NCBI RefSeq assembly: GCF_003865345.1
Contig: NZ_RMVE01000004.1
Location: 372,001 to 436,000 of the forward strand
DNA length: 64,000 nucleotides
Source: Nonlabens xiamenensis
GTDB lineage: Bacteria > Bacteroidota > Bacteroidia > Flavobacteriales > Flavobacteriaceae
Direction of reading: 5' to 3'
Part shown: positions 45,493 to 55,709 of the stretch, piece by piece
Position numbering within the stretch: the stretch's first letter is position 1
Layout of the letters: each line of letters opens with the position of its first letter
Notes under the pieces: model-generated
The model's database searches: none
What the model was told of the DNA's origin: nothing
What the model saw: the letters and a program-made list of their open reading frames with translations, nothing else
Made by a program: the position numbers and the translations under genes

Positions 45493-47604
45493 TTGAAAAC
45501 AATATTTAGGCTGGGAATAACATTGTTAACGGTATGTTTTTTACTGACAGCTTGTGATCAACAGGAACCCAAAGTAGACTTAACAACCAATAATCTGGAT
45601 CAGGCCAGCAGCCCATATCTATTGCAACACGCCACCAATCCAGTTCACTGGCAGGAATGGAAGGAACCGGTGTTGGTAGAAGCCCAAAAAACAAACAAGC
45701 CCCTTCTGATCAGCATAGGCTATGCTGCCTGTCATTGGTGTCATGTCATGGAGGAAGAAAGCTTTGAAGATGTAGAAACCGCTTCTTATATGAATGAACA
45801 TTTTGTCAATATCAAAGTAGACCGAGAAGAACGACCAGATGTAGATCAAGTTTACCTCAAAACTTTGGAACTGATGACGGGTAGTGGCGGATGGCCGTTA
45901 AATGTGATTGCCCTGCCCGATGGCAGACCTGTATGGGCAGGTACTTATTTGCCCCAGGAGGAATGGTTATCCACCTTAAAGCAAACCCGTGGTATTTTAC
46001 AAAACACCCCCAATAAAGCTGAGGAGTACGCGCAAAAAATCCACGAAGGGCTATTAGCCGAAAGTTTATTACCAGCATCTGGAAACAAAGCCAGGTTCCG
46101 CCAAGACGAGGTTGAAAGCGCAGTCAACCGATGGCGACAATATCTTGATCTCAATAACGGCGGATTAAAAACATCAGAAAAATTTATGCTACCTGCCAGT
46201 CAAGAATTTTTATTACAATATGCCTACCTCAACAACGACAATCAACTATTGAATTATATGGATATCACCCTAACCAATATGTCTCGTGGAGGTATTTATG
46301 ATGTAGTGGGTGGTGGTTTTTCCAGATATACGACCGACTCGCTTTGGCGGGTGCCCCATTTTGAAAAGATGCTGTATGACAATGCCCAACTGGCCAGTCT
46401 ATATGCCAAAGCATTTAAAGCAACTGGTGATGCCGATTATTTGAAAGTAGCTGAGCAGACGCTGAATTTTGTTCAATCAGAACTTGCCCTGAAAAACGGT
46501 CTTTATGCTTCCTCGCTGGATGCAGACAGTCAAAATGAGCAAGGAGAAAAAATAGAAGGCGCCTATTATACCTGGTCTGAAAATGAATTAAAACAATTGC
46601 TTCAAGATGATTTTGAAGCTTTTGCCCTTACCTACGATATCAATCCAGAAGCTGTTTGGGAAGAAGACCAATACATCCTTTATCAAAGCCAATCCGATCA
46701 AGAGCTGGCCGAGGCTCTGGACATGGAATTGACCATATTTCAACAGCAGAAAAAACATTGGCTGGAGGTATTGAAAACAGCGCGTCTGCAAAGAGCTCAA
46801 CCCTCAAGGGATGATAAGGCCTTAGTATCATGGAATGCACTCACGGTCATTGCCTTTCTGCAAGTGTATGAAGCCCAACCCAAAAGCCATTATCTAACCG
46901 ACGCCAAGGAACTTATAGCGTCCATAGAACGTCATTATTTCAGAGAGGGCGGTCGTCTTTTCCACTCTTTCAAAGACGACAAAGCGAGTATCAACGCTTA
47001 TCTATTGGACTACGCCAGCCTTGCTTCGGCTTATATCCAACTATATCAACATACTGGTGAACAAAGCTGGTTGGACAAATCACGCGAATTGGTAGAGATT
47101 GCGCTAGAAGATTTTGATAATCCAGACCAGGCCTTATTGTATTTCGCTTCAAGCGAAAACCAGCAACTCATGATCAGAACTACAGAGATTTTGGATCAAG
47201 TCATACCTTCTTCCAACGCTCTGATGGCAGAGAACTTATTTCTTCTCTCCCACTACTACGGGATTAAAACATATGATGAACGCGCCCGTGCCATGCTCAA
47301 CCTGGTTAAGGAACAAGCCATTCAGTCCGGAGCTGGGCATGCCAAATGGTTGGATGTTATGAATAACTACAGTCAGCCTTTTTATGAAATAGCCGTTGTG
47401 GGTAAAGATGCGGTGTCGCTTTCGCGAAAGCTAAAACAAGAATATCTGCCACAAAGTTTGCTGGCTCAAGGAAGCAGCCCTTCAGATTCCTATTTGCTTA
47501 AAAATAGATTCCTGAAGGACAAAACCTTGATATATGTATGCCGAAACAATACCTGTAAACTACCTGTAACCAGTGTGGCAGAAGCCATGGAATTATTGCA
47601 ATAA
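45493..47604 (+). CDS. DUF255 thioredoxin-domain lipoprotein (YyaL/SSP411-like)
   Basis: 703 residues starting at a TTG (45493), the only codon that opens the lipoprotein signal MKTIFRLGITLLTVCFLLTAC. N-terminal DUF255 thioredoxin-like domain with YLLQHATNPVHWQEW, GYAACHWCHVMEEESF (CxxC) and VDREERPDVD, then a long alpha/alpha-toroid similar to N-acylglucosamine 2-epimerases (GGIYDVVGGGFSRYT, PHFEKMLYDNAQLA). Function in bacteria is unknown; most relatives are cytoplasmic, so a lipid-anchored form is notable. The palindrome (47418-47431) is read as LSRK near the C-terminus. Ends 4 nt from the convergent FG-GAP gene. Confidence 0.88.
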   Translation: MKTIFRLGITLLTVCFLLTACDQQEPKVDLTTNNLDQASSPYLLQHATNPVHWQEWKEPVLVEAQKTNKPLLISIGYAACHWCHVMEEESFEDVETASYMNEHFVNIKVDREERPDVDQVYLKTLELMTGSGGWPLNVIALPDGRPVWAGTYLPQEEWLSTLKQTRGILQNTPNKAEEYAQKIHEGLLAESLLPASGNKARFRQDEVESAVNRWRQYLDLNNGGLKTSEKFMLPASQEFLLQYAYLNNDNQLLNYMDITLTNMSRGGIYDVVGGGFSRYTTDSLWRVPHFEKMLYDNAQLASLYAKAFKATGDADYLKVAEQTLNFVQSELALKNGLYASSLDADSQNEQGEKIEGAYYTWSENELKQLLQDDFEAFALTYDINPEAVWEEDQYILYQSQSDQELAEALDMELTIFQQQKKHWLEVLKTARLQRAQPSRDDKALVSWNALTVIAFLQVYEAQPKSHYLTDAKELIASIERHYFREGGRLFHSFKDDKASINAYLLDYASLASAYIQLYQHTGEQSWLDKSRELVEIALEDFDNPDQALLYFASSENQQLMIRTTEILDQVIPSSNALMAENLFLLSHYYGIKTYDERARAMLNLVKEQAIQSGAGHAKWLDVMNNYSQPFYEIAVVGKDAVSLSRKLKQEYLPQSLLAQGSSPSDSYLLKNRFLKDKTLIYVCRNNTCKLPVTSVAEAMELLQ
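47418..47431. repeat. GCTTTCGCGAAAGC palindrome, copy 6
   Basis: Perfect 14-bp copy in the C-terminal part of the DUF255 gene, read as LSRK. Confidence 0.9.
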
Positions 47605-47608
47605 AAAC

Positions 47609-50600
47609 TTAAGAACGAATTTTTACAAATTGCAAGTAGTCGTCATTTTTAACGGCAACAATATACTCACCATTCTTGGTGGACATGCGCTTGAGCCTTT
47701 TTACATCTCCAGGAATATAAACTCCGCTTTCTGATGCAGGCACCGGCTGGAAGCTTCCCTTTCCATCACCTAACATCAATAATCCATAACCTGCATCATT
47801 CCGTGGAGTCTCGACTTCGGAAACATAAAGATTACCAGCAATAAGAACATCCAGATGTCCATCCTGATTGAAGTCCTCGGTTTGAATTCCCGTAATATTG
47901 GACAATTGAGCCAGGCGCGGTAATTGGTGAATAATCATTTTCCCTTCTTTATTTTCCAAATAAATACTGGCAAAGGACTTTACTTGATAGTGCAACGAAT
48001 TCTCCAGCGCTTCTTCTGAATATACATCAGACAAGGTAGCTTCAGAAAAGGTTTCATAATTCTCAAACTTCTTTTTAATACCAGGAATTTGCTGGGAAGA
48101 ACACTCCCTTCCTCTTACGGGAAATTGTTTGCCCTCACTGTGATAACTCAAGACGATATCCGTGCGCTGATTGCCATCAAAATCGTTGGCATATATATCA
48201 AAAGTGGCATCTGCACTCGCTTTGTATTTATAGTTGAGACCGTTATTGCCCAATATATAATCCGTATCTCCATCTCCGTCAAAATCTCCTCCATTTATAC
48301 TCCACCACCATCCAGTAGTATCTTCGTTAAGCCCCCAATCCTGAGAAACATCTTTTAATGTACCTTTCTGGTTATTGAAGATCTTGATAGGCATCCACTC
48401 ACCTACAACAATCAGGTCTTCCCAGCCATCTTGATCCACGTCAGTTACCAGTGCATCAGTAGCCATACCCAATTCATTGAATGCGGGCGCTACCTGATCG
48501 GTTACTATATTTAAGCGAACCTGTCCTGGCTGACTCAAATTCTTGAGTATTACCGACTGGGCTGGTGCAGGATAATTCCAAGGGACATGACGACCCAAAA
48601 CTACCAAGTCCATCTTTCCGTTCTTGTCATAATCATAAGGAACAACTTTTCCACCGCTGATTTGCATTGTCGGTAAGTCGGTATACTTAGCAAAATTATT
48701 GTTACCATCATTGAGATAAAGTCGGTCTTGGTAATACTTACTGGTCTTGATAAATTCATTACCTCCACTGACCACATAAAGATCTTGGTCACCATCTGCA
48801 TCAATGTCAATGAATATGGCATCCACGTCCTCACTAAGTCGATCATCCTTATTGGTTGTGATAGTTATTTCATTCCATTCTCCTGATTTTTCTGAGATAA
48901 AAAGTCGACCATTTTTATTGTAGGCTCCTCCCAGATAAAAATCGTCCACACCATCCTGATTCAAATCGGCTATGGCCATAGCTGGTCCAAATTGCGACAT
49001 TTTGTGCGGTAAGAGGATTTGTTCCTGATAATCGTCATATTGGTTCTCCTCAGCTTTGATACGAGGCATTTCTGCCAGGCTGGATGCAAATAATTGACTG
49101 GATTTATTTAAGTCTTTTTGGTTATCTATTTTTTTACTGGCTAGAGCATAATCCAACACCAGCATTTCTCCAGCTTTAATATCTTCCAATTGTTGGTAGC
49201 TTCCATCAGGCCAGAAGACCTCCAGATTTTCTACCCTATTTTCTTCACCAAGGCCAAAGTGAAGTTTAGGGGCGACAGAGGACTGAAATCCTCGTGTTGT
49301 GGTCAATTCCTGTAATTGGGTCTGGTTTTGGTTTTTAAGGATGACCCTGGCACCTATCCCAAAAGGATTACTTTCAGAGCCTTTAAAGGAAATTGTCAGG
49401 GATTTGTTGGCGGGCGTATCGTTTCTGAAAATGCTGATGGGATCATCGACGTTGCAGGTAATGATCTCAAGATCACCATCATTGTCCAGATCTGCATAGG
49501 CACTTCCAGTAGAAAAGCCTTTGTATTTTAAATTCCATTGATCGTTAACTTGTTTAAAATCAAGATCACCCTGGTTTTTAAAGACAAAATTATCAATACG
49601 TTCAGAAGGTATTTTTTTGACGGCCTCTACTTTGGTAGTTTTATCCCAATCCCAATTGCTATGGTCTCTAAAATAATCCTTGTTGTTCACCTCACGTCGT
49701 GTGCCGTTTGTAACAAAAAGATCCTTGAGACCATCGTTGTCTAAATCGGCTAAAAGAGGTCCCCAGCTCCAATCTGTAGAAGAAGTTCCAGTAAGTCTAG
49801 ACACATTACTGAACTGAGGGACACCATTTATTTCATAGCCAGAATTGATTTGAAAACTGTTGTGCATATGCTGGCGCTGAAAGTCAAATAGGGCCAGCTC
49901 CCTAAAGATGCGCGGATTCATACTAGCCATATTGGCCTTTTGACGACGGTTATTATTAGAATCCATATCTACCTGAAAGATGTCCAATTGTCCGTCGTTA
50001 TTTACATCGGCTATATCAACACCCATTCCGTAATAAGAAGTGTGTTTGAATGCTTCCGTGGCTTTGTTTGTAAAAGTACCATCGCCATTGTTGTAGTAAT
50101 AGGCATCTGGCGTAGCATAATCGTTGGAGACGTAGAGATCGGTCCACCCGTCGTTGTTGATATCGGCGGCACTAACTCCTAAGGTAAAACTATAGTCATT
50201 GACCCCAGCTTCTCTGGTAACGTCAATGAAGGAATTGCCATCATTTCTATAGAGTCGGTTGGAGTTTTCAATTTCATCTTGCTTGATACGCGTATAGAAC
50301 TGCAACATGGTTGCATTGGTATGGGACAATGGATAAACAGCCTGATATAAATCGAGGTCGCCATCATTGTCATAATCAAAAAATACCGCTTGGGTGCAAG
50401 TGGAATTGTTGTCTAGCCCGTATTGAGCGGCTTGCTCGGTAAAAGTAGTATCCCCATTATTAATGAATAACTGGTTACGTCGATTTTCCTGTATTCCTCC
50501 AACGGAACAATAAATATCTAGCAACCCATCGGCATTGATATCTACCATGGTTGCCCCCACGTACCAACGGTCATCTCCTTCAATTCCTGATTCAGCTGAG

Positions 50601-50929
50601 ATGTTTTCAAAAACCATTTTGCCTTTATTCAAATACAAGCCATTCTTGACCTGGTTACCAGTAAAGAACAGATCATCCCAACCATCATTATTAATATCAC
50701 CAACAGCTACACCACCACCCATATAGATAGAAGGATAATCAAAGTAATTGATAGCATCAGTCTCTGTCAGAATGTTAGAAAAGTCAACGCCCGAACTTTC
50801 TGGCTCAACTTCTGTGAAAGAGGTTGAAGGGCTTGTTGTGCTAATAGCATCATCATGTTGCGTTTTTTCTTGGCAACTAAAGATCACGAAAAGGGATAAG
50901 CAGAAAAAAATTAAGGTTTTATGACGCAT
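47609..50929 (-). CDS. FG-GAP/VCBS repeat and ASPIC/UnbV lipoprotein
   Basis: 1106 residues from the ATG at 50929, which opens a lipoprotein signal (MRHKTLIFFCLSLFVIFSC); the frame start at 50977 is less likely. I count about 14 calcium-loop repeats of the form D-x-[DN]-x-[DN]-G-x3-D (DINNDGWDDLFF, DYDNDGDLDLY, DLDNDGLKDLFV, DFDGDGDTDYIL), forming one or two beta-propellers. An ASPIC/UnbV-like piece (NPFGIGARVILK, LHFGLGEENRVENLEVFWPDG) sits between the two repeat blocks. It lies at the cell surface next to susCD and may bind carbohydrate. A terminator separates it from susD. Confidence 0.9.
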   Translation of the reverse strand: MRHKTLIFFCLSLFVIFSCQEKTQHDDAISTTSPSTSFTEVEPESSGVDFSNILTETDAINYFDYPSIYMGGGVAVGDINNDGWDDLFFTGNQVKNGLYLNKGKMVFENISAESGIEGDDRWYVGATMVDINADGLLDIYCSVGGIQENRRNQLFINNGDTTFTEQAAQYGLDNNSTCTQAVFFDYDNDGDLDLYQAVYPLSHTNATMLQFYTRIKQDEIENSNRLYRNDGNSFIDVTREAGVNDYSFTLGVSAADINNDGWTDLYVSNDYATPDAYYYNNGDGTFTNKATEAFKHTSYYGMGVDIADVNNDGQLDIFQVDMDSNNNRRQKANMASMNPRIFRELALFDFQRQHMHNSFQINSGYEINGVPQFSNVSRLTGTSSTDWSWGPLLADLDNDGLKDLFVTNGTRREVNNKDYFRDHSNWDWDKTTKVEAVKKIPSERIDNFVFKNQGDLDFKQVNDQWNLKYKGFSTGSAYADLDNDGDLEIITCNVDDPISIFRNDTPANKSLTISFKGSESNPFGIGARVILKNQNQTQLQELTTTRGFQSSVAPKLHFGLGEENRVENLEVFWPDGSYQQLEDIKAGEMLVLDYALASKKIDNQKDLNKSSQLFASSLAEMPRIKAEENQYDDYQEQILLPHKMSQFGPAMAIADLNQDGVDDFYLGGAYNKNGRLFISEKSGEWNEITITTNKDDRLSEDVDAIFIDIDADGDQDLYVVSGGNEFIKTSKYYQDRLYLNDGNNNFAKYTDLPTMQISGGKVVPYDYDKNGKMDLVVLGRHVPWNYPAPAQSVILKNLSQPGQVRLNIVTDQVAPAFNELGMATDALVTDVDQDGWEDLIVVGEWMPIKIFNNQKGTLKDVSQDWGLNEDTTGWWWSINGGDFDGDGDTDYILGNNGLNYKYKASADATFDIYANDFDGNQRTDIVLSYHSEGKQFPVRGRECSSQQIPGIKKKFENYETFSEATLSDVYSEEALENSLHYQVKSFASIYLENKEGKMIIHQLPRLAQLSNITGIQTEDFNQDGHLDVLIAGNLYVSEVETPRNDAGYGLLMLGDGKGSFQPVPASESGVYIPGDVKRLKRMSTKNGEYIVAVKNDDYLQFVKIRS

Positions 50930-50952
50930 AAAAAATAAAATAATTAAAGTAA

Positions 50953-50984
50953 AAAAAGCGTGCTTAAAAATAAGCACGCTTTTT
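50953..50984 (-). terminator. Rho-independent terminator downstream of susD
   Basis: Perfect 14-bp stem AAAAAGCGTGCTTA/TAAGCACGCTTTTT with a 4-nt loop and a T tract on the minus strand, 19 nt past the susD stop and 24 nt before the FG-GAP gene start. It would reduce transcription into that gene. Confidence 0.85.
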
Positions 50985-51003
50985 CCAAACTATCTAACTA
51001 AAA

Positions 51004-52536
51004 CTAATAACCAGGATTTTGGTCTTCTTGATTGATCTGGTCATTCTTTTCTATTTCTTCACGCGGAATTGGCATCAAGTTATGACGTGGTTCTTTACCT
51101 CTAGCAACGAGTTCTGGAGATTCAATACCCCATCTTACGAGATCCCAGTAGCGTTGACCTTCTTGTGATAACTCAAGGAACTTATCATCTACCATAGTGT
51201 CAAACAAGGCCTGACCAGATACCGTTGCCGCGATAGGAGTTGCTCCTGCGCGTGTTCTAATCTTGTTCAATTCAGTACGTGCATTTCCATCTTGTCCAAG
51301 CTCGATATAAGCCTCAGCCGCTAAGAAAAGTACTTCGGCATATCTCATCAAATGAAAATTGTTACCATAGTTCAGTTGAGTCGTAGCAGCGGGATTGGAG
51401 TTGTCGGCACGTGGTGCATACTTCACCCTGATGGCTCCTTCATAATCATAAGGAGAACCTACAGAGCCCCCAGCAGCCTGAAGTTCAGCAGTTGTAAGAA
51501 TCGAAGCAGATTTACGCGCATTATCACCACCAGCCTCGAAAGCATCAATCAATTTCCGCGATGGCAGATTAAAGCCCCAACCTTCTATAATTCCAGTGTT
51601 CCCTAGATTGAATTCACCTTCTCTAGGACCCATCAACTGGATGTACAAATTACTTTCCTGACCTCCGGCCCAGTCAGCCTCACGACCTCCCCAAGCGTAA
51701 CCAATAGACGATACAGCACCAACTTCCACTAATGATTCCTGACCATATTCTCTAGTACCGTTCCAAACATCTGCCACATTAGGCTCCAAGTCATGAGCTG
51801 GATTATTGATCACGTCCTGCAAGAATGGAAGAGCTTCAGCATGACGACCTTGATACACCAAAACTTTACCCATCAATGCTTGAGCCGCTCCTTTAGAAAA
51901 CCTAAATGCTTGTTCCAGATTGGACTTGTCTGCCATATTTGGAATAGCGTCCATCAAATCCTGCTCAATTTGAGCATATACTTCAGCTTGAGAGCTTTTT
52001 GCAATTGAAAAACCTTCAATAGTAGTCGTAAATTCACTTTTTAGAGGAATGTCACCGTACATTTTAGTCAATTCGAAGAGATTCCAGGCTTTTATAAATT
52101 TAGCCTCGGCAATCACCTCTTCTTTATTGGCAAAGTCGGTCTTTTCCATTTCGTTAATGACAAAATTGGCAAAGTTTACCGATTTGTACATCGCTCGCCA
52201 CATACCTGTAGTATACAAGTTGTTGGGGTCAATATTAAAGTTATGTAAGTCAAAATATTGGGATTGATCGGCAGCGTCACCGCCACCTTTGTTCATATCG
52301 TCTCCAAATATTTGACGGGTCAAAAATGCACCTTGACCTAAATCCCAAAGTCCGATATAAGTCTCTTGCATCGTATCATATAATCCTACCAATGCTTTAT
52401 CGGCATTTTCTTCTGACGCAAAGAACTCTTCAATAGGCTGAACCCCTATGCGCTGTTGTTCCGTAAATTCATCTTCACAGGCGGTGATAAAAATCGCCAC
52501 ACAGAAAATAAAAAATATTACTTTTTTCATATCCAT
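51004..52536 (-). CDS. SusD/RagB family glycan-binding lipoprotein
   Basis: About 510 residues. Lipoprotein signal KKVIFFIFCVAIFITAC; starts possible at 52536 (MDMKK) or 52530 (MKK). SusD marks: AKFIKAWNLFELTKMYGDIPL (TPR helices), RFSKGAAQALMGKVLVYQ, NFHLMRYAEVLFLAAEAY, ELNKIRTRAGA and the C-terminal ERYW-like block QEGQRYWDLVRWG, PIPREEIEKN. It forms the surface lid of the SusC importer and binds the incoming oligosaccharide. It starts 10 nt after susC, so the two are co-transcribed. Confidence 0.95.
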   Translation of the reverse strand: MDMKKVIFFIFCVAIFITACEDEFTEQQRIGVQPIEEFFASEENADKALVGLYDTMQETYIGLWDLGQGAFLTRQIFGDDMNKGGGDAADQSQYFDLHNFNIDPNNLYTTGMWRAMYKSVNFANFVINEMEKTDFANKEEVIAEAKFIKAWNLFELTKMYGDIPLKSEFTTTIEGFSIAKSSQAEVYAQIEQDLMDAIPNMADKSNLEQAFRFSKGAAQALMGKVLVYQGRHAEALPFLQDVINNPAHDLEPNVADVWNGTREYGQESLVEVGAVSSIGYAWGGREADWAGGQESNLYIQLMGPREGEFNLGNTGIIEGWGFNLPSRKLIDAFEAGGDNARKSASILTTAELQAAGGSVGSPYDYEGAIRVKYAPRADNSNPAATTQLNYGNNFHLMRYAEVLFLAAEAYIELGQDGNARTELNKIRTRAGATPIAATVSGQALFDTMVDDKFLELSQEGQRYWDLVRWGIESPELVARGKEPRHNLMPIPREEIEKNDQINQEDQNPGY

Positions 52537-52546
52537 AGTATTTAAG

Positions 52547-55500
52547 TTAGAATCTTGCTTGTAATCCAAAAATTATTTTTCCAGTAATCGGGTTAGTCCC
52601 TCGATCTACACCAATGGCATTCCCACCAGAATTCACTTCTGGATCAATTCCACGGTATTTGGTAAATGTGAAATAATCATCCATAGAAGCGTATATACGC
52701 AGATTGTTGAGTGACAATTTTGATATTAAGTCGTTAGGAAGTGAATAACCTAACTGCAATTGCTTAATTCTCATGTAAGAACCGTCCTGAACCACCAAAT
52801 CCGATTGGTATGCTTGGGCTACGTTGGCAGCTCCCGGCAAGGTTGCATCAGTGTCTCCAGGTCCAGTCCAGCGATTATTAAAGAAGTCTACCGGCTTATT
52901 GGTTATTGGTCTGTCAGGTCTGTAAAAGGTTTCGAATATATCATTACCTTCTGTCCCTTGCAAGAGCAAATTAAAATCAAAACCTTTATATCCTAAAGCA
53001 ATATTAGCGCCGTAAGAAAAGTCAGGAAGCGGCTTACCGATTCTTGTTTTGTCTGCAGAAGAAATCATACCATCTCCATTCATATCCACAAAGTTCACGG
53101 TTCCATCATCAGGGTTAATTCCGTCTGTACGGAATCCATAAAAGTACCAAACAGGCTGACCCTCTTCAAATCTGGTAACCCCATCTTGATTCAGTGGAGC
53201 ACCTGCACCAACTAATGACGTACCTTCAGGTACAAAGGCGATATCCGTCACCTCATTATCTATGGTAGAGAAGTTTACATTAAAGTCATAGCGGAATCCA
53301 GAATCAGTGGTATCACCATAACCCAATTCCAATTCAAAACCTTTGTTACGGATGGTACCTCCATTAAATGAAGCAAAGGGGAATCCAGCACTAGGCGGTG
53401 TGATCAAGGAACCATTTCCAATGATAATATCCTTGGTATCCTTGATAAAATAATCGGCAGTAATTCTCAATTTATTGTTCAATAATCTCAAATCCAAACC
53501 AATATCTAATTGTTCTGTAGTTTCCCATCTCAAATTTGTATTAGGAAAGTTGGAGATGGATATACCAGGAAGACCGTCATAGGAAATTCCAAATCCAGAA
53601 TTGGTATTTGTTACGATACCAATGATATCAGAGTTTCCACCGATACCACCTTTAAACCCATTTTGTCCAAATGAAGCTCTAAGTTTGGCGAAATTAATAG
53701 GGTTGTCATCACCCCAAAAGTTTTCTTTACTCATTACCCAACCCAAGGCTCCAGAATAAAAGTTGGCAGCTCTATTATCTGGTGGGAAAATATCAGCCCT
53801 ATCTCTTCTAAAGGTACCTTCAAACAAGTACTTTTCATCATAGTTATAGGAAACACGACCGAATATGGAGGTCTGGCTATTTTGTCCTCGACCACCAGTC
53901 GTAGTTCGGGTTTCATCAGCACGGTCTCCTGTAAAGAAGGAGAAGAACGGCTCAGTATAATCACTAGGAGCAACAGCTGCAGATAGGTTTACACCTTCAC
54001 CAACAGTGCGCTCGGCACTATAACCTACTAATATCTGACCACTGTGTTTTCCGTAGGTTTTTGAATAACTAGCAAAGTTCTCCCAGAAATAACGGTTGTT
54101 CCCAAACCATATTTCGCTTAAAGCAAAGGCGTCACTATTGGACTCTGGACTTACGAAATAAGGCTGCAATAGTTGTTTTACATTTCCTGATTGACGATCG
54201 TAACTGTATCGGGTAGTAAAATCAAGACCATCCAATAATTTAAATTTACCATAAGCGGTAAGCAATAAGTTATCATCACGCTGCTCGCGATTACTTAATG
54301 GATCGGCATAAGCCACCGGATTCAATATCTCACCAGTTGAATAGGTAGGGTAACCATACACATCTCCATTGTCGTTACGCAATAGATATAAGTCCCCGTC
54401 AATCATACCATTATCCAACACCTCCTGTGGAACGGCGCCTTCATCATAAAGTACTGGAGTTAATGGGTCAATGGCTATCGCATTTTGAACAACTCCTCTA
54501 AAAGAGTCATTTTCTGCGATTGTATTGTTAAAACTGTTAACATAAGTAGTGTTAATCCCTACTTCCAACCAGTCAGTAGCTTGTGCAGAAATATTTAATC
54601 GCACATTGTTACGTTCATAACCAGAGTTTTCACCTCCTACGAGACCTTCTTGATCCAATCGACCTCCAGATAAATAATAGTTGATTTTATCAGTTGCACC
54701 AGAAACGCTTAAATCATGTCTTTGATAGAAGGCATCCTGGAAAGTCGCATCCAACCAATCTGTATCAATACCATTATCTACTACTTGTGTCTCTCCTGCT
54801 TCCTGCATATACTGTACAAACTGATCGGCGTTCAGTAATTCGGCATCACCTCTATAGGTTTCGTACCCTATCTGCGTATTATAGGAAACCCTAGGCTTTC
54901 CTTGCTTTCCTTTTTTGGTCGTCACTACGATTACCCCATTGGCACCATCAGCACCGTAAATGGCAGTAGAGGCAGCATCTTTAAGTACTTCAATACTTTC
55001 AATATCAGAAGGTGGCAAATAACCAATTCCATCACGCACTTTGGCTCCATCTACAATATAGATAGGTTCTGAATTCCCGTTGGTACCAATACCACGAATT
55101 CGTACTGAAGCACCAGATCCAGGAGATCCTGACCCAGAGACTACAGTCACACCAGCAGTACGACCCTGTAATACGGTTTGTACGTTTTGGTTAGTAGCAG
55201 ACTCAAACTCTTTGTTATTTACACTGGAAATTGCACCAGTGACCACACTTTTCTTTTTGGCACCGTATCCAACCACAACAATTCTGTCTAATTCATCAAC
55301 GGATACTGTCATAACCATATCCAACGTCTCTTGGCCAGAATACACAACATCCTTAGTTGCATAGCCCACCGAACTAAATACGATGACGTCACCCGTACTT
55401 ACATTGGACAATTCATATTTTCCATCCAGGTCAGTGGTAGTACCGTTTGTCGATCCTTGAACACTTACGGTAACCCCTAATAAAGGTCCGTCAGAATCTC

Positions 55501-55591
55501 TTACGGTTCCTGATATAGTTTGCGCCAGGGATGTAACTCCAATGACCATAGTCAGGATAAAAATCAATTTCTTTACGTGTTGTTTAATCAT
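52547..55591 (-). CDS. SusC/RagA family TonB-dependent transporter
   Basis: 1014-residue outer-membrane importer. In order: signal peptide (LIFILTMVIGVTSLAQ), carboxypeptidase-regulatory-like domain (about 24-105; SGTVRDSDGPLLGVTVSVQG, GKYELSNV), the SusC signature VVVGYGAKKKSVVTGAISSV, plug with VLQGRTAGV, SVRIRGIGT, GYLPPSDIESIEVLKDA and ANGVIVVTTKKGK, then the barrel ending in FGLQARF. With SusD it takes up an oligosaccharide using TonB energy. The AraC-type gene is divergent, 206 bp away; the leader carries a dyad (55639-55673). Confidence 0.96.
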   Translation of the reverse strand: MIKQHVKKLIFILTMVIGVTSLAQTISGTVRDSDGPLLGVTVSVQGSTNGTTTDLDGKYELSNVSTGDVIVFSSVGYATKDVVYSGQETLDMVMTVSVDELDRIVVVGYGAKKKSVVTGAISSVNNKEFESATNQNVQTVLQGRTAGVTVVSGSGSPGSGASVRIRGIGTNGNSEPIYIVDGAKVRDGIGYLPPSDIESIEVLKDAASTAIYGADGANGVIVVTTKKGKQGKPRVSYNTQIGYETYRGDAELLNADQFVQYMQEAGETQVVDNGIDTDWLDATFQDAFYQRHDLSVSGATDKINYYLSGGRLDQEGLVGGENSGYERNNVRLNISAQATDWLEVGINTTYVNSFNNTIAENDSFRGVVQNAIAIDPLTPVLYDEGAVPQEVLDNGMIDGDLYLLRNDNGDVYGYPTYSTGEILNPVAYADPLSNREQRDDNLLLTAYGKFKLLDGLDFTTRYSYDRQSGNVKQLLQPYFVSPESNSDAFALSEIWFGNNRYFWENFASYSKTYGKHSGQILVGYSAERTVGEGVNLSAAVAPSDYTEPFFSFFTGDRADETRTTTGGRGQNSQTSIFGRVSYNYDEKYLFEGTFRRDRADIFPPDNRAANFYSGALGWVMSKENFWGDDNPINFAKLRASFGQNGFKGGIGGNSDIIGIVTNTNSGFGISYDGLPGISISNFPNTNLRWETTEQLDIGLDLRLLNNKLRITADYFIKDTKDIIIGNGSLITPPSAGFPFASFNGGTIRNKGFELELGYGDTTDSGFRYDFNVNFSTIDNEVTDIAFVPEGTSLVGAGAPLNQDGVTRFEEGQPVWYFYGFRTDGINPDDGTVNFVDMNGDGMISSADKTRIGKPLPDFSYGANIALGYKGFDFNLLLQGTEGNDIFETFYRPDRPITNKPVDFFNNRWTGPGDTDATLPGAANVAQAYQSDLVVQDGSYMRIKQLQLGYSLPNDLISKLSLNNLRIYASMDDYFTFTKYRGIDPEVNSGGNAIGVDRGTNPITGKIIFGLQARF

Positions 55592-55638
55592 AATAGTAGT
55601 TAAAGGTTAGTCTAATCTCAATTATTAATAGTTTTGAC

Positions 55639-55673
55639 TGGTAATTCAGTAGTTTTAAGTGTTGAAATTACCA
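55639..55673. promoter_or_regulatory. Inverted repeat in the susC leader
   Basis: TGGTAATT (55639-55646) and AATTACCA (55666-55673) form a perfect 8-bp dyad with a 19-bp spacer, between the candidate susC promoter box and the susC ATG. It could be an operator for the neighbouring AraC-type regulator or a leader hairpin. Confidence 0.35.
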
Positions 55674-55701
55674 TATTGATAATTACAACGTTTTAGTATT
55701 A

Positions 55702-55709
55702 CAAATCTA
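55702..55709 (-). promoter_or_regulatory. Candidate susC -7 promoter box
   Basis: TAGATTTG on the minus strand, 110 nt upstream of the susC ATG, with a TTG 15 bp further upstream (55725-55727), slightly close for a -33 element. It predicts a leader of about 105 nt. Confidence 0.45.
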
